Below, piece by piece: positions 1 through 8,363 of a stretch of DNA of 64,000 nt. The notes beneath the pieces are model-generated. The model saw nothing but the letters and a program-made list of their open reading frames with translations, had not been told where the DNA came from and did not search any database. Position numbers and translations under genes: made by a program. The stretch lies in assembly GCF_003572205.1 (NCBI RefSeq), contig NZ_QXNY01000005.1, positions 310,001-374,000 of the forward strand. Reading direction: 5' to 3'. This stretch comes from Algihabitans albus (GTDB taxonomy: Bacteria > Pseudomonadota > Alphaproteobacteria > Kiloniellales > DSM-21159). Each line of letters opens with the position of its first letter. Positions within the stretch are counted from its first letter, which is position 1.

Positions 1-872
1 TCGCGCCAGCCCAGTTCGCTCAGGAACGACCAGACACCCTTTTCCGCTGTGTCTTCCGCCGAGAGGTGATGCAAGGTCGCGTGCCAGATCTGACGCGGCG
101 AGATCTCCCCCCAATGCAGGTAGGGCGACAGGCCCGAGGTCCCGTCGATGTCGGGTCGGTTGCGTTCGGCGGCGTAGCCGGCGACCCGATCCTTGAGGAA
201 GTCGGCCAGTCTTTCCTGCGCGGCCGCCTCTCCGGGCACCCAGGTTTCGCGCAGACCGCCGGCCCAGTCCGGGGTTTGCGGCAGCAGCTCCCACTGCTCC
301 AGCTTGTTGCCCTCGATGCCGGGCAGCCCCGATAGCTTGTCGGGGGCTGCCAGCGGCTTCGGGACCTCACGGTTGCGGATCGCCCGCCAGAAGGGGGAGA
401 AAACACTATAGGGCTTGTCGGCACCGGTCTGCACCGTCCAGGGTTCCTGAAGCAGGCTGGCCGCGAAGCTCTCCACCTCGATGCCTGCCGCTTTCAGATG
501 CTGCTTGATCGCGGTATCGCGCGGGACGGCCCAAGGTTCGTAGCAGCGGTTCCAAAGAACCGTGGTTGCTCCGATCTCCTCGGCAAGCGCCGGCATCGCC
601 TGCTCCGCTCGACCGCGGCGGAGAAGCAAGTAAGCGCCCTTGGCGCCCAGGTCGGAGGCCAAGCGCTCGAGACTCCTATGCAACCACCAGCGCGACGCCC
701 CGCCCATCTTCCAACTGCCGGGCGTTTCGTCGTCCAGCAGATAGACGGGAACGATCGGACGGCCGCTTTCGGCTGCGGCGACCAAGGCCGGGTTGTCCGA
801 AAGCCGAAGGTCTTGGCGGAACCAAACCAGGACGGGGCCGGCTCTGCCCGAGGCGGAAAGGGTATCTGACAT
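1..872 (-). CDS. phrB: Deoxyribodipyrimidine photolyase, 3' part outside window
   Basis: Light-dependent repair of cyclobutane pyrimidine dimers with FAD and an antenna cofactor. The frame opens at an ATG at 870-872 and reads leftward without a stop to the window edge, giving about 290 residues of a protein normally near 470-480. The N-terminal antenna domain is typical (VLVWFRQDLRLSDNPAL near residue 13). The start of the FAD-binding helical domain is also visible (YSVFSPFWRAI, LSPYLHWGEIS, QIWHA). The C-terminal FAD pocket lies outside, so catalytic completeness cannot be judged. It is divergent from the fasciclin gene. A cryptochrome of the same superfamily is possible, but the motif set is that of class I photolyases. 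Confidence 0.9.
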   Translation of the reverse strand, partial: MSDTLSASGRAGPVLVWFRQDLRLSDNPALVAAAESGRPIVPVYLLDDETPGSWKMGGASRWWLHRSLERLASDLGAKGAYLLLRRGRAEQAMPALAEEIGATTVLWNRCYEPWAVPRDTAIKQHLKAAGIEVESFAASLLQEPWTVQTGADKPYSVFSPFWRAIRNREVPKPLAAPDKLSGLPGIEGNKLEQWELLPQTPDWAGGLRETWVPGEAAAQERLADFLKDRVAGYAAERNRPDIDGTSGLSPYLHWGEISPRQIWHATLHHLSAEDTAEKGVWSFLSELGWR

Positions 873-1112
873 AAAACTCCGGCGGCTACGTCGCTACCTG
901 CAGACAGCTAGACCTAACGAGGCGTTTGTCGACGGGTGTTGTTACGGTCCTCCCTCCTAAGTAGATCATCGGATAAAATTAAATTTTTGTCATGTAAATC
1001 AGGCGGTTGCCGAGTGCGCCCTGTCTTCTAATTGCTGTTTGGTCGAAGCGCGCGTTCAGACGCGCCCGCTCACGGCCCGAGAGACGAACCTTCAAACAGG
1101 AGCACCAGCCCC

Positions 1113-1598
1113 ATGACTATCATCCGGAGTCTGACCGCGGCCGCCGTCGCCTTGCCGATCGCGTTCGGCGCCCTGGCTGCGAAGGCCGACGACATCGTCG
1201 AAATTGCCGCTGGTAACGAAGATTTCGAGACGCTGGTGGCCGCGGTCGAGGCCGCCGGTCTCATCGACACCTTGAAAGGTGATGGTCCCTTCACCGTTTT
1301 CGCACCCACCGACGAAGCCTTCGCCAAGTTGCCCGAAGGGACGGTCGAGAGTCTGCTCGAGCCCGAGAATCGCGAGCAGCTCGTCGAGATCCTGACCTAC
1401 CACGTCATCCCCGGCAAAGTGATGGCGAGCGACGTCATGGGTCAGGAGACCATGGCCGAGACCGTTCAGGGTCAGTCGCTGGACATCAAGGCCATGGGCG
1501 GTGCCGTCATGGTGAACCAGGCTCAGGTGATCCAGGCTGACATCGAGGCGTCGAACGGTGTGATCCATGTGATCGACACCGTGGTACTGCCGGAGTAA
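1113..1598 (+). CDS. Secreted fasciclin (FAS1) domain protein
   Basis: A 161-residue protein with an N-terminal signal peptide (hydrophobic stretch about residues 5-22, Ala-rich cleavage region before ADDIVEIA) followed by one FAS1 domain. The domain shows the usual landmarks: [30 protein letters not shown], the YHVIPGK motif and the closing [16 protein letters not shown]1 proteins are extracytoplasmic adhesion or surface proteins; the ligand here is unknown. The start at 1113 is chosen because a GGAG-like ribosome site lies a few bases upstream and the signal peptide begins there; an earlier in-frame start at 1032 would add 27 non-conserved residues. It stands alone and ends before a strong terminator. 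Confidence 0.9.
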   Translation: MTIIRSLTAAAVALPIAFGALAAKADDIVEIAAGNEDFETLVAAVEAAGLIDTLKGDGPFTVFAPTDEAFAKLPEGTVESLLEPENREQLVEILTYHVIPGKVMASDVMGQETMAETVQGQSLDIKAMGGAVMVNQAQVIQADIEASNGVIHVIDTVVLPE

Positions 1599-1663
1599 AT
1601 CTTCCGGACGTCAGGTCGGCGCGGCCTTTCGGTTTCCCCAATCGAAACTGCTGCGTCCTGGAG

Positions 1664-1693
1664 GGTCGGCATGCCACTGCATGCCGACCTTTT
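1664..1693 (+). terminator. Rho-independent terminator after fasciclin gene
   Basis: A perfect 11-bp inverted repeat (GGTCGGCATGC / GCATGCCGACC) with a 4-base loop is followed by TTTT at 1690-1693. It lies 65 bases after the fasciclin stop and just before the convergent end of the PdeM gene, so it may insulate both. Confidence 0.85.
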
Positions 1694-1717
1694 CCGTGGC
1701 TGGCCGACCTTGATCTT

Positions 1718-2431
1718 TTACCCAACGATGCCGACCAATGCGGAAGCCGGATAGGCGGCCAGTGCCTTCTTGCCGAGCAGATGCGCCGTGAAGCTGTTCG
1801 GGAAGAGGTCGGAGACGGCTGGGTCCAACACGTCTAGTCCGCCCGTGTAAGTCCCGAACGAAGGCAGGATCAGGCGCCGGCCGTCGCTGACGAAGCAACG
1901 TGCGGAGACGCGCTTGCCCCGCACTTGGACGCAGGCCTTCGGATGGAAGTGGCCACTTAGTTCGCCGTCCGGTCGGTCCGCCAGCGCTTCGTGGCGGAAG
2001 ACCAATCCGCCGACCGTCGTCTCCACCGCGACCTGCCCGCCCCAATCGGCCGGCGGGTCCGGATCGTGATTGCCGGCGATCCATAGCCAGTCGAGTTTTG
2101 CCGCCAGGCGCCGGATACGCGCTTGGTCTTGCTGTGATATACGCTCCGCGGCGGCTCTGTCGTGAAAAGAATCTCCCAGCGCAATCAATGCATTTGGGCA
2201 AAATTTCTCGACTAATATCTCAAGTTTTTCGAGTGTCGTGGAGGTATCGTAGGGCGGCAGAAACTGACCGCGCGCGGCGAAGCTGGAGCCCTTTTCGAAA
2301 TGCAGATCGGCCACGATCAGCGTGGCCTGAGACGGCCACCAGAGCGCGCCGCTCACCAGCGGCTGCAGGCTCTGTCCGTTCACGCGCAGCAGCGCCACCT
2401 CGTCGGACTGGCTTCGTGGGCGATCGAACAT
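1718..2431 (-). CDS. pdeM: Ligase-associated DNA damage response phosphoesterase PdeM
   Basis: A calcineurin-like metallophosphoesterase of 237 residues. Metal-binding motifs are visible in order: DLHFEKG (about residue 42), GDSFHD (about 86), GNHDPD (about 120), and a closing GHFHPK (about 160). This architecture matches the small phosphoesterase that accompanies bacterial ATP-dependent ligase, an Lhr-like helicase and a beta-CASP-type nuclease. It lies 96 bases downstream of that helicase on the same strand and is probably co-transcribed with it. Known members act on DNA or cyclic phosphate substrates in vitro; the physiological substrate in this pathway is not certain. Confidence 0.88.
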   Translation of the reverse strand: MFDRPRSQSDEVALLRVNGQSLQPLVSGALWWPSQATLIVADLHFEKGSSFAARGQFLPPYDTSTTLEKLEILVEKFCPNALIALGDSFHDRAAAERISQQDQARIRRLAAKLDWLWIAGNHDPDPPADWGGQVAVETTVGGLVFRHEALADRPDGELSGHFHPKACVQVRGKRVSARCFVSDGRRLILPSFGTYTGGLDVLDPAVSDLFPNSFTAHLLGKKALAAYPASALVGIVG

Positions 2432-2527
2432 GGAGTCAGTCTAGCCGGTCGGCGAGAGTCGCTTCACGTCGGATGACGCGCTGCGGCGCTGGGACGCGTC
2501 TTGCCCGCTGCGTGGGCATGGCTCGGG

Positions 2528-5005
2528 TCATAGAGGGAGCTTCGCCTGATCGAGCGTCGGAGCCGTCGCCTCCTCGATCAGCGCTTGAGCGCCTTCGCCC
2601 AGCAACTCGTCGAGCGCGTCGCCGTAAACCTGCTCCCGGCCGATTTCCAGCAGCACCGGCACGGCGAGCGGCGAGACGCGGTCCAGCCGCTGGTGCAGGA
2701 TGCGGCCCTGGACCCGCGCCAGCATCTGGGCCAGGCGGCCGATGTCGGTCAAGCCCGTGGCGGCGTCGGCGCGGGTGGCGCGCAGCAGAACGTGGTCCGG
2801 TTCGTGTTTGCGCAGCACGTCGTAGATCAGGTCGGCGTTGAAGGTCACCTGCTTGCCGGTCTTTTCCTGCCCCGGCATGCGCCGCTCGATCAGGCCGGCG
2901 ATCACCGCCACGTTGCGGAAGGTACGGCGGAGCAGAGAACTCTCGGCCATCCATTCCTCAAGGTCGTCGCCGAGCATGTCCTGGTCGAAGAGGGAATCCA
3001 GGTCTTCCGCAGGCTTGAGCGACCAGACCGCGATCACGTAGTCGGTTGCCACGAAGCCGAGCGGCGCAAGGCCGAAGCGCTCCATCCGCCGAGTCAGCAG
3101 CATGCCGAGGGTCTGGTGGGCGTTGCGTCCCTCGAAGCAGTAGGCGACTAGGAACTCCTTGCCGCCGCGCGGAAAGCTCTCGACCAGCAGGCCGTCGCGC
3201 GGCGGCAGGACCGACCGCCAGCGCTGCAGCCGCAGCCACTCGGCGACGGCCGGCGGAAAGCCGTCCCAGCCTCCATCGGAATGGGTCGGGTCCTCCAGCA
3301 TCGCCCGCACCCGCTCGGCCAGATGGGTCGAGAGCGGCAGGCGTCCCCCGATGTAGCTCGGCACCTTGGGTTCGCCGGCACCGCTGGCCCGCGCGACGAT
3401 CAGACTGGTGTCCTTGATGCCGAGGAAGGTCAGCAGTTCGCCGGCGAAGATGAAGCTGTCGCCCGGCACCAGCATCTGGGCGAAGTACTCCTCGACCTCG
3501 CCGAAACTGCGGCCGTTCTGCAGGCGCACCTTGAGGGTCGGGGCATCGACGATGACCCCGAGGTTCATCCGGTAGCGCCGGACGTGGGCCGGGCTGGCGA
3601 CGCGCCAAAGGCCTTTCGCGTCGCGTACCAGCCGCCGAAAGCGCTCGTAGGTCTTGAGCGCATAGCCGCCGGTCGCCGCCAGACCCAGGCAGTCGTCGAA
3701 GTCTCGGCGGGCAAGGTTTCGGTAGGGCGCCGCGCGGCAGACTTCCGCGTAGAGCCCGTCCGCATCGAAGGGTCCGGCGCAGGCCACGCCCAGGATATGC
3801 TGTGCCAGCACGTCCAGCCCGCCGTCGCGCGGCGGATCTCCGTCCAGGCTGCGCTGGCGCACGCCCTCCTTGGCGGCGCGGCACTCCAGCACCTCGAAGC
3901 GGTTGGCGGGGATCAGCAGCGCCTTGGACGGCTGGTCCAGGCGATGGTTGGCCCGTCCCAGGCGCTGCAGCAGGCGGGAGACGCCCTTCGGCGCGCCCAC
4001 CTGCACGACCAGATCGACGCTGGCCCAGTCGACGCCGAGGTCGAGGGACGAGGTGGCGACCACGGCACGCAGCTTGCCGGCCGCCATGGCCGCCTCTACC
4101 CTGCGGCGCTGCTCGACCGCCAGGGAGCCATGGTGCAGGCCGATCGGCAGACTGGCGTCGTTGAGCCGCCAGAGCTCCTGAAAGCAGAGTTCGGCCTGGG
4201 CGCGGGTATTGACGAAGATCAGCGTGGTGCCGGCTTGCTTGATCCGCTCGTAGACCTCGCCCAGCGCATGCACGGCCATGTGCCCGGACCAGGGCAGGCG
4301 TTCGCGGGTGGTCAGGATCTCGACTTCCGGCTCGGCGCCGTCGCGGCCCAGCACCGTGCGTACCTCCGGATCCCCGGCGTCTCCCTCTCGCGATAGCCAG
4401 GCACGCAGGAAATCCGGGTCGTGCACCGTGGCGGAAAGACCGACCCGCCGGACCCCCGGTGCAAGCGCGGAGAGGCGCGCGAGCCCGAGGGACAGCAAGT
4501 CGCCGCGCTTGCCGAAAGCCAGAGCGTGCAACTCGTCGATGACGACGGTGTCGAGTCCCGCGAAAATCTTGGCCGCATCGTGATAGCTGAGGAGAAGTGC
4601 GAGGGATTCCGGTGTTGTTAGAAGGAGTTGCGGCGGTTTCTTGCGTTGGCGTACGCGCTTGGCCTGGGGCGTGTCGCCGGTGCGGGTCTCGACGGCGATG
4701 TCGAGGCCCATCTCCGCGAGCGGATCGGTCAGGTTGCGCTCGATGTCCACGGCCAGCGCCTTCAGCGGGCTGACGTAGAGCGTGTGCAGGCCCTCGCGCG
4801 GATGGGCCGCCAGGTCGATCAGCGAAGGCAGGAAACCGGCCAGGGTCTTGCCGGCACCGGTCGGTGCGATCAGCAGCGCCGACTGGCGCTGTCGGGCCGC
4901 CTCCCAGATCTCGAGCTGATGGGCGTGCGGCGCCCAGTCACGCTGGCTGAACCAGGCGGCGAAGGAGGCTGGTAGTTGGGAAGCGGGAAGGCGGGCGGCG
5001 ACCAT
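2528..5005 (-). CDS. Ligase-associated DNA damage response DEXH-box helicase (Lhr-like)
   Basis: An 825-residue superfamily 2 helicase. It has Walker A APTGAGKT (about residues 47-54), a DELH box (157-160), motif III LSATVHD, and motif VI RLGRANHR, followed by the long Lhr-type winged-helix and C-terminal regions. Lhr enzymes are ATP-dependent 3'-5' translocases. This shorter ligase-associated form is the family that clusters with PdeM, an exonuclease and an ATP-dependent ligase in many proteobacteria. Here the helicase and pdeM form one minus-strand unit while the exonuclease and ligase are divergent from about 5.7 kb, with a HIT gene and an AT-rich gap (about 5085-5155) in between. The AT-rich gap is the obvious place for its promoter. 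Confidence 0.92.
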   Translation of the reverse strand: MVAARLPASQLPASFAAWFSQRDWAPHAHQLEIWEAARQRQSALLIAPTGAGKTLAGFLPSLIDLAAHPREGLHTLYVSPLKALAVDIERNLTDPLAEMGLDIAVETRTGDTPQAKRVRQRKKPPQLLLTTPESLALLLSYHDAAKIFAGLDTVVIDELHALAFGKRGDLLSLGLARLSALAPGVRRVGLSATVHDPDFLRAWLSREGDAGDPEVRTVLGRDGAEPEVEILTTRERLPWSGHMAVHALGEVYERIKQAGTTLIFVNTRAQAELCFQELWRLNDASLPIGLHHGSLAVEQRRRVEAAMAAGKLRAVVATSSLDLGVDWASVDLVVQVGAPKGVSRLLQRLGRANHRLDQPSKALLIPANRFEVLECRAAKEGVRQRSLDGDPPRDGGLDVLAQHILGVACAGPFDADGLYAEVCRAAPYRNLARRDFDDCLGLAATGGYALKTYERFRRLVRDAKGLWRVASPAHVRRYRMNLGVIVDAPTLKVRLQNGRSFGEVEEYFAQMLVPGDSFIFAGELLTFLGIKDTSLIVARASGAGEPKVPSYIGGRLPLSTHLAERVRAMLEDPTHSDGGWDGFPPAVAEWLRLQRWRSVLPPRDGLLVESFPRGGKEFLVAYCFEGRNAHQTLGMLLTRRMERFGLAPLGFVATDYVIAVWSLKPAEDLDSLFDQDMLGDDLEEWMAESSLLRRTFRNVAVIAGLIERRMPGQEKTGKQVTFNADLIYDVLRKHEPDHVLLRATRADAATGLTDIGRLAQMLARVQGRILHQRLDRVSPLAVPVLLEIGREQVYGDALDELLGEGAQALIEEATAPTLDQAKLPL

Positions 5006-5165
5006 ACGGGCAAGATAGGCGGAAGTGCCGGTCGGTTCTAACTTTCGGCAGTCGGGACGACGGGAGGTGGGCGTAGACGGTCGTTCGATAAACTCAGGAT
5101 AATAATATTTTCTATCAATATCTTAAGGTAATTTTTTTATATTCTACGTAAGAAATGATGGTCTC

Positions 5166-5594
5166 TCACCCCTCGGCATTTTCCATCTCGACGATCGCGC
5201 CGCGCAGGCGGACCAGCAGGTCCTCGCGCTCGACCGGATCGTAAGGCCGCGCCGGAATTTTCCCCCAGATCGGTCCGGGCCAGGCCGGGTCGGTCTGGAA
5301 GCGGGCGATGACATGGATATGCAGTTGCGGGGTCTGGTTGCCGAGCGCCGCCACGTTCATCTTGTCGGGCCTGAAGCAGTTCACCAAGACCTTCGAGGCC
5401 TTCACGATCTCCGCCGTCGCCCCCTGGAGATCGGCCCCCTCCAGATCGTGGAAGTCGCGCAGCCCGTCGCGACGGGGCACGAGGACAAGCCAGGGATAAT
5501 AGGAGTCCTCCATCAGGAGTACGCGGCAGAGATCCCAGTCCTCGACCAGGTCCAGCTTGGCGAAGTCGGAGTGCAGGTCGAAGGTCTCAGCCAT
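5166..5594 (-). CDS. HIT-family hydrolase
   Basis: A 142-residue histidine-triad protein. The motif PQLHIHVIAR carries alternating histidines near residue 95; the sequence also has the usual WLVLVPRR and KMNVAALGN segments. HIT enzymes hydrolyse or transfer nucleotidyl groups from nucleotides or nucleotide conjugates. The ATG at 5592-5594 is preferred: a longer frame starting at 5693 adds a non-conserved Arg/Pro-rich leader and would collide with the divergent exonuclease start. It interrupts the ligase-associated cluster. The typical substrate cannot be read from the sequence. Confidence 0.85.
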   Translation of the reverse strand: MAETFDLHSDFAKLDLVEDWDLCRVLLMEDSYYPWLVLVPRRDGLRDFHDLEGADLQGATAEIVKASKVLVNCFRPDKMNVAALGNQTPQLHIHVIARFQTDPAWPGPIWGKIPARPYDPVEREDLLVRLRGAIVEMENAEG

Positions 5595-5691
5595 GGGCTG
5601 TACAGTAGCGCATCCTCGGCGGCCGCGAAACGATGGGGTTTGGGAAGTGCGGGGTTTGAGAAGGCAGCCGGTCTGAGCCATATCAAGCGGC

Positions 5692-6741
5692 ATGTTGAAA
5701 GTTTCGAGCGCGCCCCACCCCGATACCTGGCTCGAGGTCCGGCCAGCCGGACTCTACTGCATCCCCGGCGATTTCTACGTCGACCCCGCCAGGCCGGTGG
5801 AGCGGGCGGTGGTCACCCACGGTCATGCGGACCACGCGCGTCCGAACAATGCTGCGGTGTTGGCGACGCCCGAGACGCTGGCGATCATGCGCAGCCGTTA
5901 TCGGGAGGCCGCCGGCGGTTCTTTGGAGCCCTTGCCCTACGGCGAGACGCGCACCGTGGGCGAGGTTCGCGTCTCTCTCGCGCCCGCCGGCCACGTGCTT
6001 GGCAGCGCCCAAGCGGTGCTGGAGTACCGGGGTAGCCGGATCGTCATTTCCGGCGACTACAAGCGGCGGGAAGACCCGACCTGCCGGGCTTTCGAGCCGG
6101 TGCCCTGCGACGTCTTCGTCACCGAGGCGACCTTCGGCCTGCCTGTGTTCCGTCATCCGCCGACCGACGGGGAAATCGCCAAGCTGCTCGACTCTCTGCG
6201 CCTGTTTCCGGAACGCACCCACGTGGTGGGGGCTTACGCGCTGGGCAAGGCGCAGCGGGTAATCGCGCTGTTGCGCCGAGCCGGCTACGACCGGCCGATC
6301 TGGATTCACGGCGCTCTGCAGCAGCTCTGCGAACTCTACAGCGACCACGGTGTGGTGTTGGGCGAGCTGAGGCCCGCCACGGCGGCAAACAAGCAGGAGA
6401 TGGCGGGCGAGATCGTGCTGGCGCCGCCCTCGGCCATCGCCGACCGCTGGGCGCGGCGGTTGTCCGATCCGGTGACCTCCATGGCCTCCGGCTGGATGCG
6501 GGTGCGCCAGCGGGCCAGGCAGCGCGGTGTCGAACTGCCCTTGATCGTCAGCGACCACGCCGATTGGGACGAACTGGTTCAGACCTTGGCCGATGTGGGC
6601 GCCCCCGAAGTCTGGGTGACCCACGGCAGTGAGGAAGCGCTGGTCCACTATGCCGGGCAGCAGGGCTTCCGCGCCCGCGCGCTCTCCCTGATCGGCCGCG
6701 GCGAGGAGGAGCAGGAGCTGGCTCAGGAGCCGAGCCCGTGA
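5692..6741 (+). CDS. Ligase-associated DNA damage response exonuclease (metallo-beta-lactamase fold)
   Basis: A 349-residue metallo-beta-lactamase/beta-CASP-type nuclease. The zinc motif HGHADHAR is at residues 43-50. Further metal ligands are in GHVLGSAQ and SGDYKR (around 105-130), and a late DHADW motif (around 285) supplies another histidine. The family is the exonuclease of the ligase-associated quartet. The stop overlaps the ligase start by 4 bases (GTGA), so the two are translationally coupled. The gene is divergent from the HIT gene. Polarity and substrate are inferred from characterised relatives and cannot be seen here. Confidence 0.9.
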   Translation: MLKVSSAPHPDTWLEVRPAGLYCIPGDFYVDPARPVERAVVTHGHADHARPNNAAVLATPETLAIMRSRYREAAGGSLEPLPYGETRTVGEVRVSLAPAGHVLGSAQAVLEYRGSRIVISGDYKRREDPTCRAFEPVPCDVFVTEATFGLPVFRHPPTDGEIAKLLDSLRLFPERTHVVGAYALGKAQRVIALLRRAGYDRPIWIHGALQQLCELYSDHGVVLGELRPATAANKQEMAGEIVLAPPSAIADRWARRLSDPVTSMASGWMRVRQRARQRGVELPLIVSDHADWDELVQTLADVGAPEVWVTHGSEEALVHYAGQQGFRARALSLIGRGEEEQELAQEPSP

Positions 6742-8363
6742 GTATGCCCGGTTTCGCCGAGCTTCTGGACCGGCTGATCTACACGCCCTCGCGCAACGGC
6801 AAGCTGCGCCAGCTGGCCGACTTCTTCCGCAGCACACCGGATCCCGACCGTGGCTGGGCTCTGGCGGCCATCACCGGCACCCTGGCGCTGACCAGCGCAA
6901 AGCCGGCGCTGGTGCGCGACCTTGTGGCGGAGCGCAGCGACCCGGTGCTGTTCGGCTGGTCTTACGACTATGTCGGCGATCTGGCCGAGACGGTGGCTCT
7001 GATCTGGCCGGAGCGGCCCGGCGCCAACCGGGCGCCGGATCTTGGCGAGGTGGTGGAGGCGCTGAACGCCGCCAGCCGCCGGGAGGTGCCGCAGCTTCTG
7101 GAGGGTTGGCTCGACACGCTGGATGCCACCGGCCGCTGGGGACTGCTGAAGCTGATTACCGGCGGCCTGCGCGTCGGCGTGTCGGCGCGTCTGGCCAAGA
7201 CGGCGCTGGCCGCCTTCGGGGCCCGTGACGTGGCCGAAATCGAGGAGCTCTGGCACGGCTTGGAGCCGCCCTACGAGAGCCTCTTCGCCTGGCTGGAGGG
7301 GCGCGGTCCGATCCCCGATCTGGACCTGGCGGCCGCCTTCCGCCCCTTGATGCTGGCCAACCCGCTGGAGGATCGGGAGATCGAAGCCCTCCCGGTCCGC
7401 GACTACTGCGCCGAGTGGAAATGGGATGGCATCCGGGTCCAGTTGGTCGGCCGCGGCGGCCAGCGCCGGCTGTTCAGCCGCACCGGCGACGACATCGGGC
7501 GTGCCTTCCCCGACATTCTGGAAACGATCGACTACGATGCTGTCCTGGACGGCGAACTGCTGGTGCTGCGCGACGGCGAGGTGGCGCCCTTCAACGACCT
7601 GCAGCAGCGCCTCGGTCGCAAGACCGTTTCAGCCAAGATGCTGCAGAGCTACCCGGCGCACCTGCGCGTCTACGACCTGCTGTTCGATGGGGAGGAGGAC
7701 CTGCGCGGACTGCCCTTCATCGAGCGTCGCCGGCGACTTGAGGCCTGGATCGCCCGAACGCGGCCGGCCCGCCTCGACCTCTCCCACCTGCTGACCTTCG
7801 AGACCCTGGAGGATCTGAAGGCGCTGCGCGAAACGGCCCGGGAGAACTCGATCGAGGGGCTGATGCTCAAGCGGACCGACAGTTCCTATGTCGCCGGCCG
7901 GCCGAGAGGACCCTGGTACAAGTGGAAGCGCGATGCGCTCTTGCTGGACTGCGTGCTGATGTACGCCCAGCGCGGCCACGGCAAGCGCTCCAGCTACTAC
8001 TCCGACTACACCTTCGGCGCCTGGAGGCCAGACAGCGAAGGGGGCGACGAGTTGGTTCCGGTCGGCAAGGCCTACTTCGGATTCACGGACGAGGAGCTGC
8101 GTCAGCTCGACAAGTGGGTCCGCGATCATACGACCGAGCGCTTCGGACCGGTCCGCGCCGTCGAACCGGGGTTGGTGCTTGAGGTGGCTTTCGATGCCGT
8201 CCACCCCTCGACCCGCCACAAGTCCGGCCTGGCCATGCGCTTTCCCCGGATCAGCCGGATCCGTTGGGACAAACCCGCCGAAGAGGCCGACCGGGTCGAG
8301 ACCCTGGAACGGCTGGTCGAGCGGCCCGCCGCCGAAACGGTGACCGCAACGGCCGCACGCTAA
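6738..8363 (+). CDS. ATP-dependent DNA ligase of the ligase-associated repair cluster
   Basis: A 541-residue ATP-dependent ligase that seals nicked duplex DNA via an enzyme-adenylate intermediate. The nucleotidyltransferase motif I EWKWDGIR lies at about residues 226-233, with the adenylated lysine at 228. An N-terminal DNA-binding helical domain precedes it, and motif III/IV-like DGELLVLRDGE, EGLMLKR and the OB-fold region follow. It lacks the polymerase and phosphoesterase domains of LigD. The GTG at 6738 overlaps the exonuclease stop; an ATG at 6744 is an equally likely start. The 3' end overlaps the convergent FAD oxidoreductase stop. Confidence 0.93.
   Translation: MSMPGFAELLDRLIYTPSRNGKLRQLADFFRSTPDPDRGWALAAITGTLALTSAKPALVRDLVAERSDPVLFGWSYDYVGDLAETVALIWPERPGANRAPDLGEVVEALNAASRREVPQLLEGWLDTLDATGRWGLLKLITGGLRVGVSARLAKTALAAFGARDVAEIEELWHGLEPPYESLFAWLEGRGPIPDLDLAAAFRPLMLANPLEDREIEALPVRDYCAEWKWDGIRVQLVGRGGQRRLFSRTGDDIGRAFPDILETIDYDAVLDGELLVLRDGEVAPFNDLQQRLGRKTVSAKMLQSYPAHLRVYDLLFDGEEDLRGLPFIERRRRLEAWIARTRPARLDLSHLLTFETLEDLKALRETARENSIEGLMLKRTDSSYVAGRPRGPWYKWKRDALLLDCVLMYAQRGHGKRSSYYSDYTFGAWRPDSEGGDELVPVGKAYFGFTDEELRQLDKWVRDHTTERFGPVRAVEPGLVLEVAFDAVHPSTRHKSGLAMRFPRISRIRWDKPAEEADRVETLERLVERPAAETVTATAAR

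Noticed and set aside
5085-5155. AT-rich stretch as a replication or phage element
   Set aside because: It is short and non-repetitive, and sits directly upstream of the helicase gene, so a promoter region is the simpler explanation.
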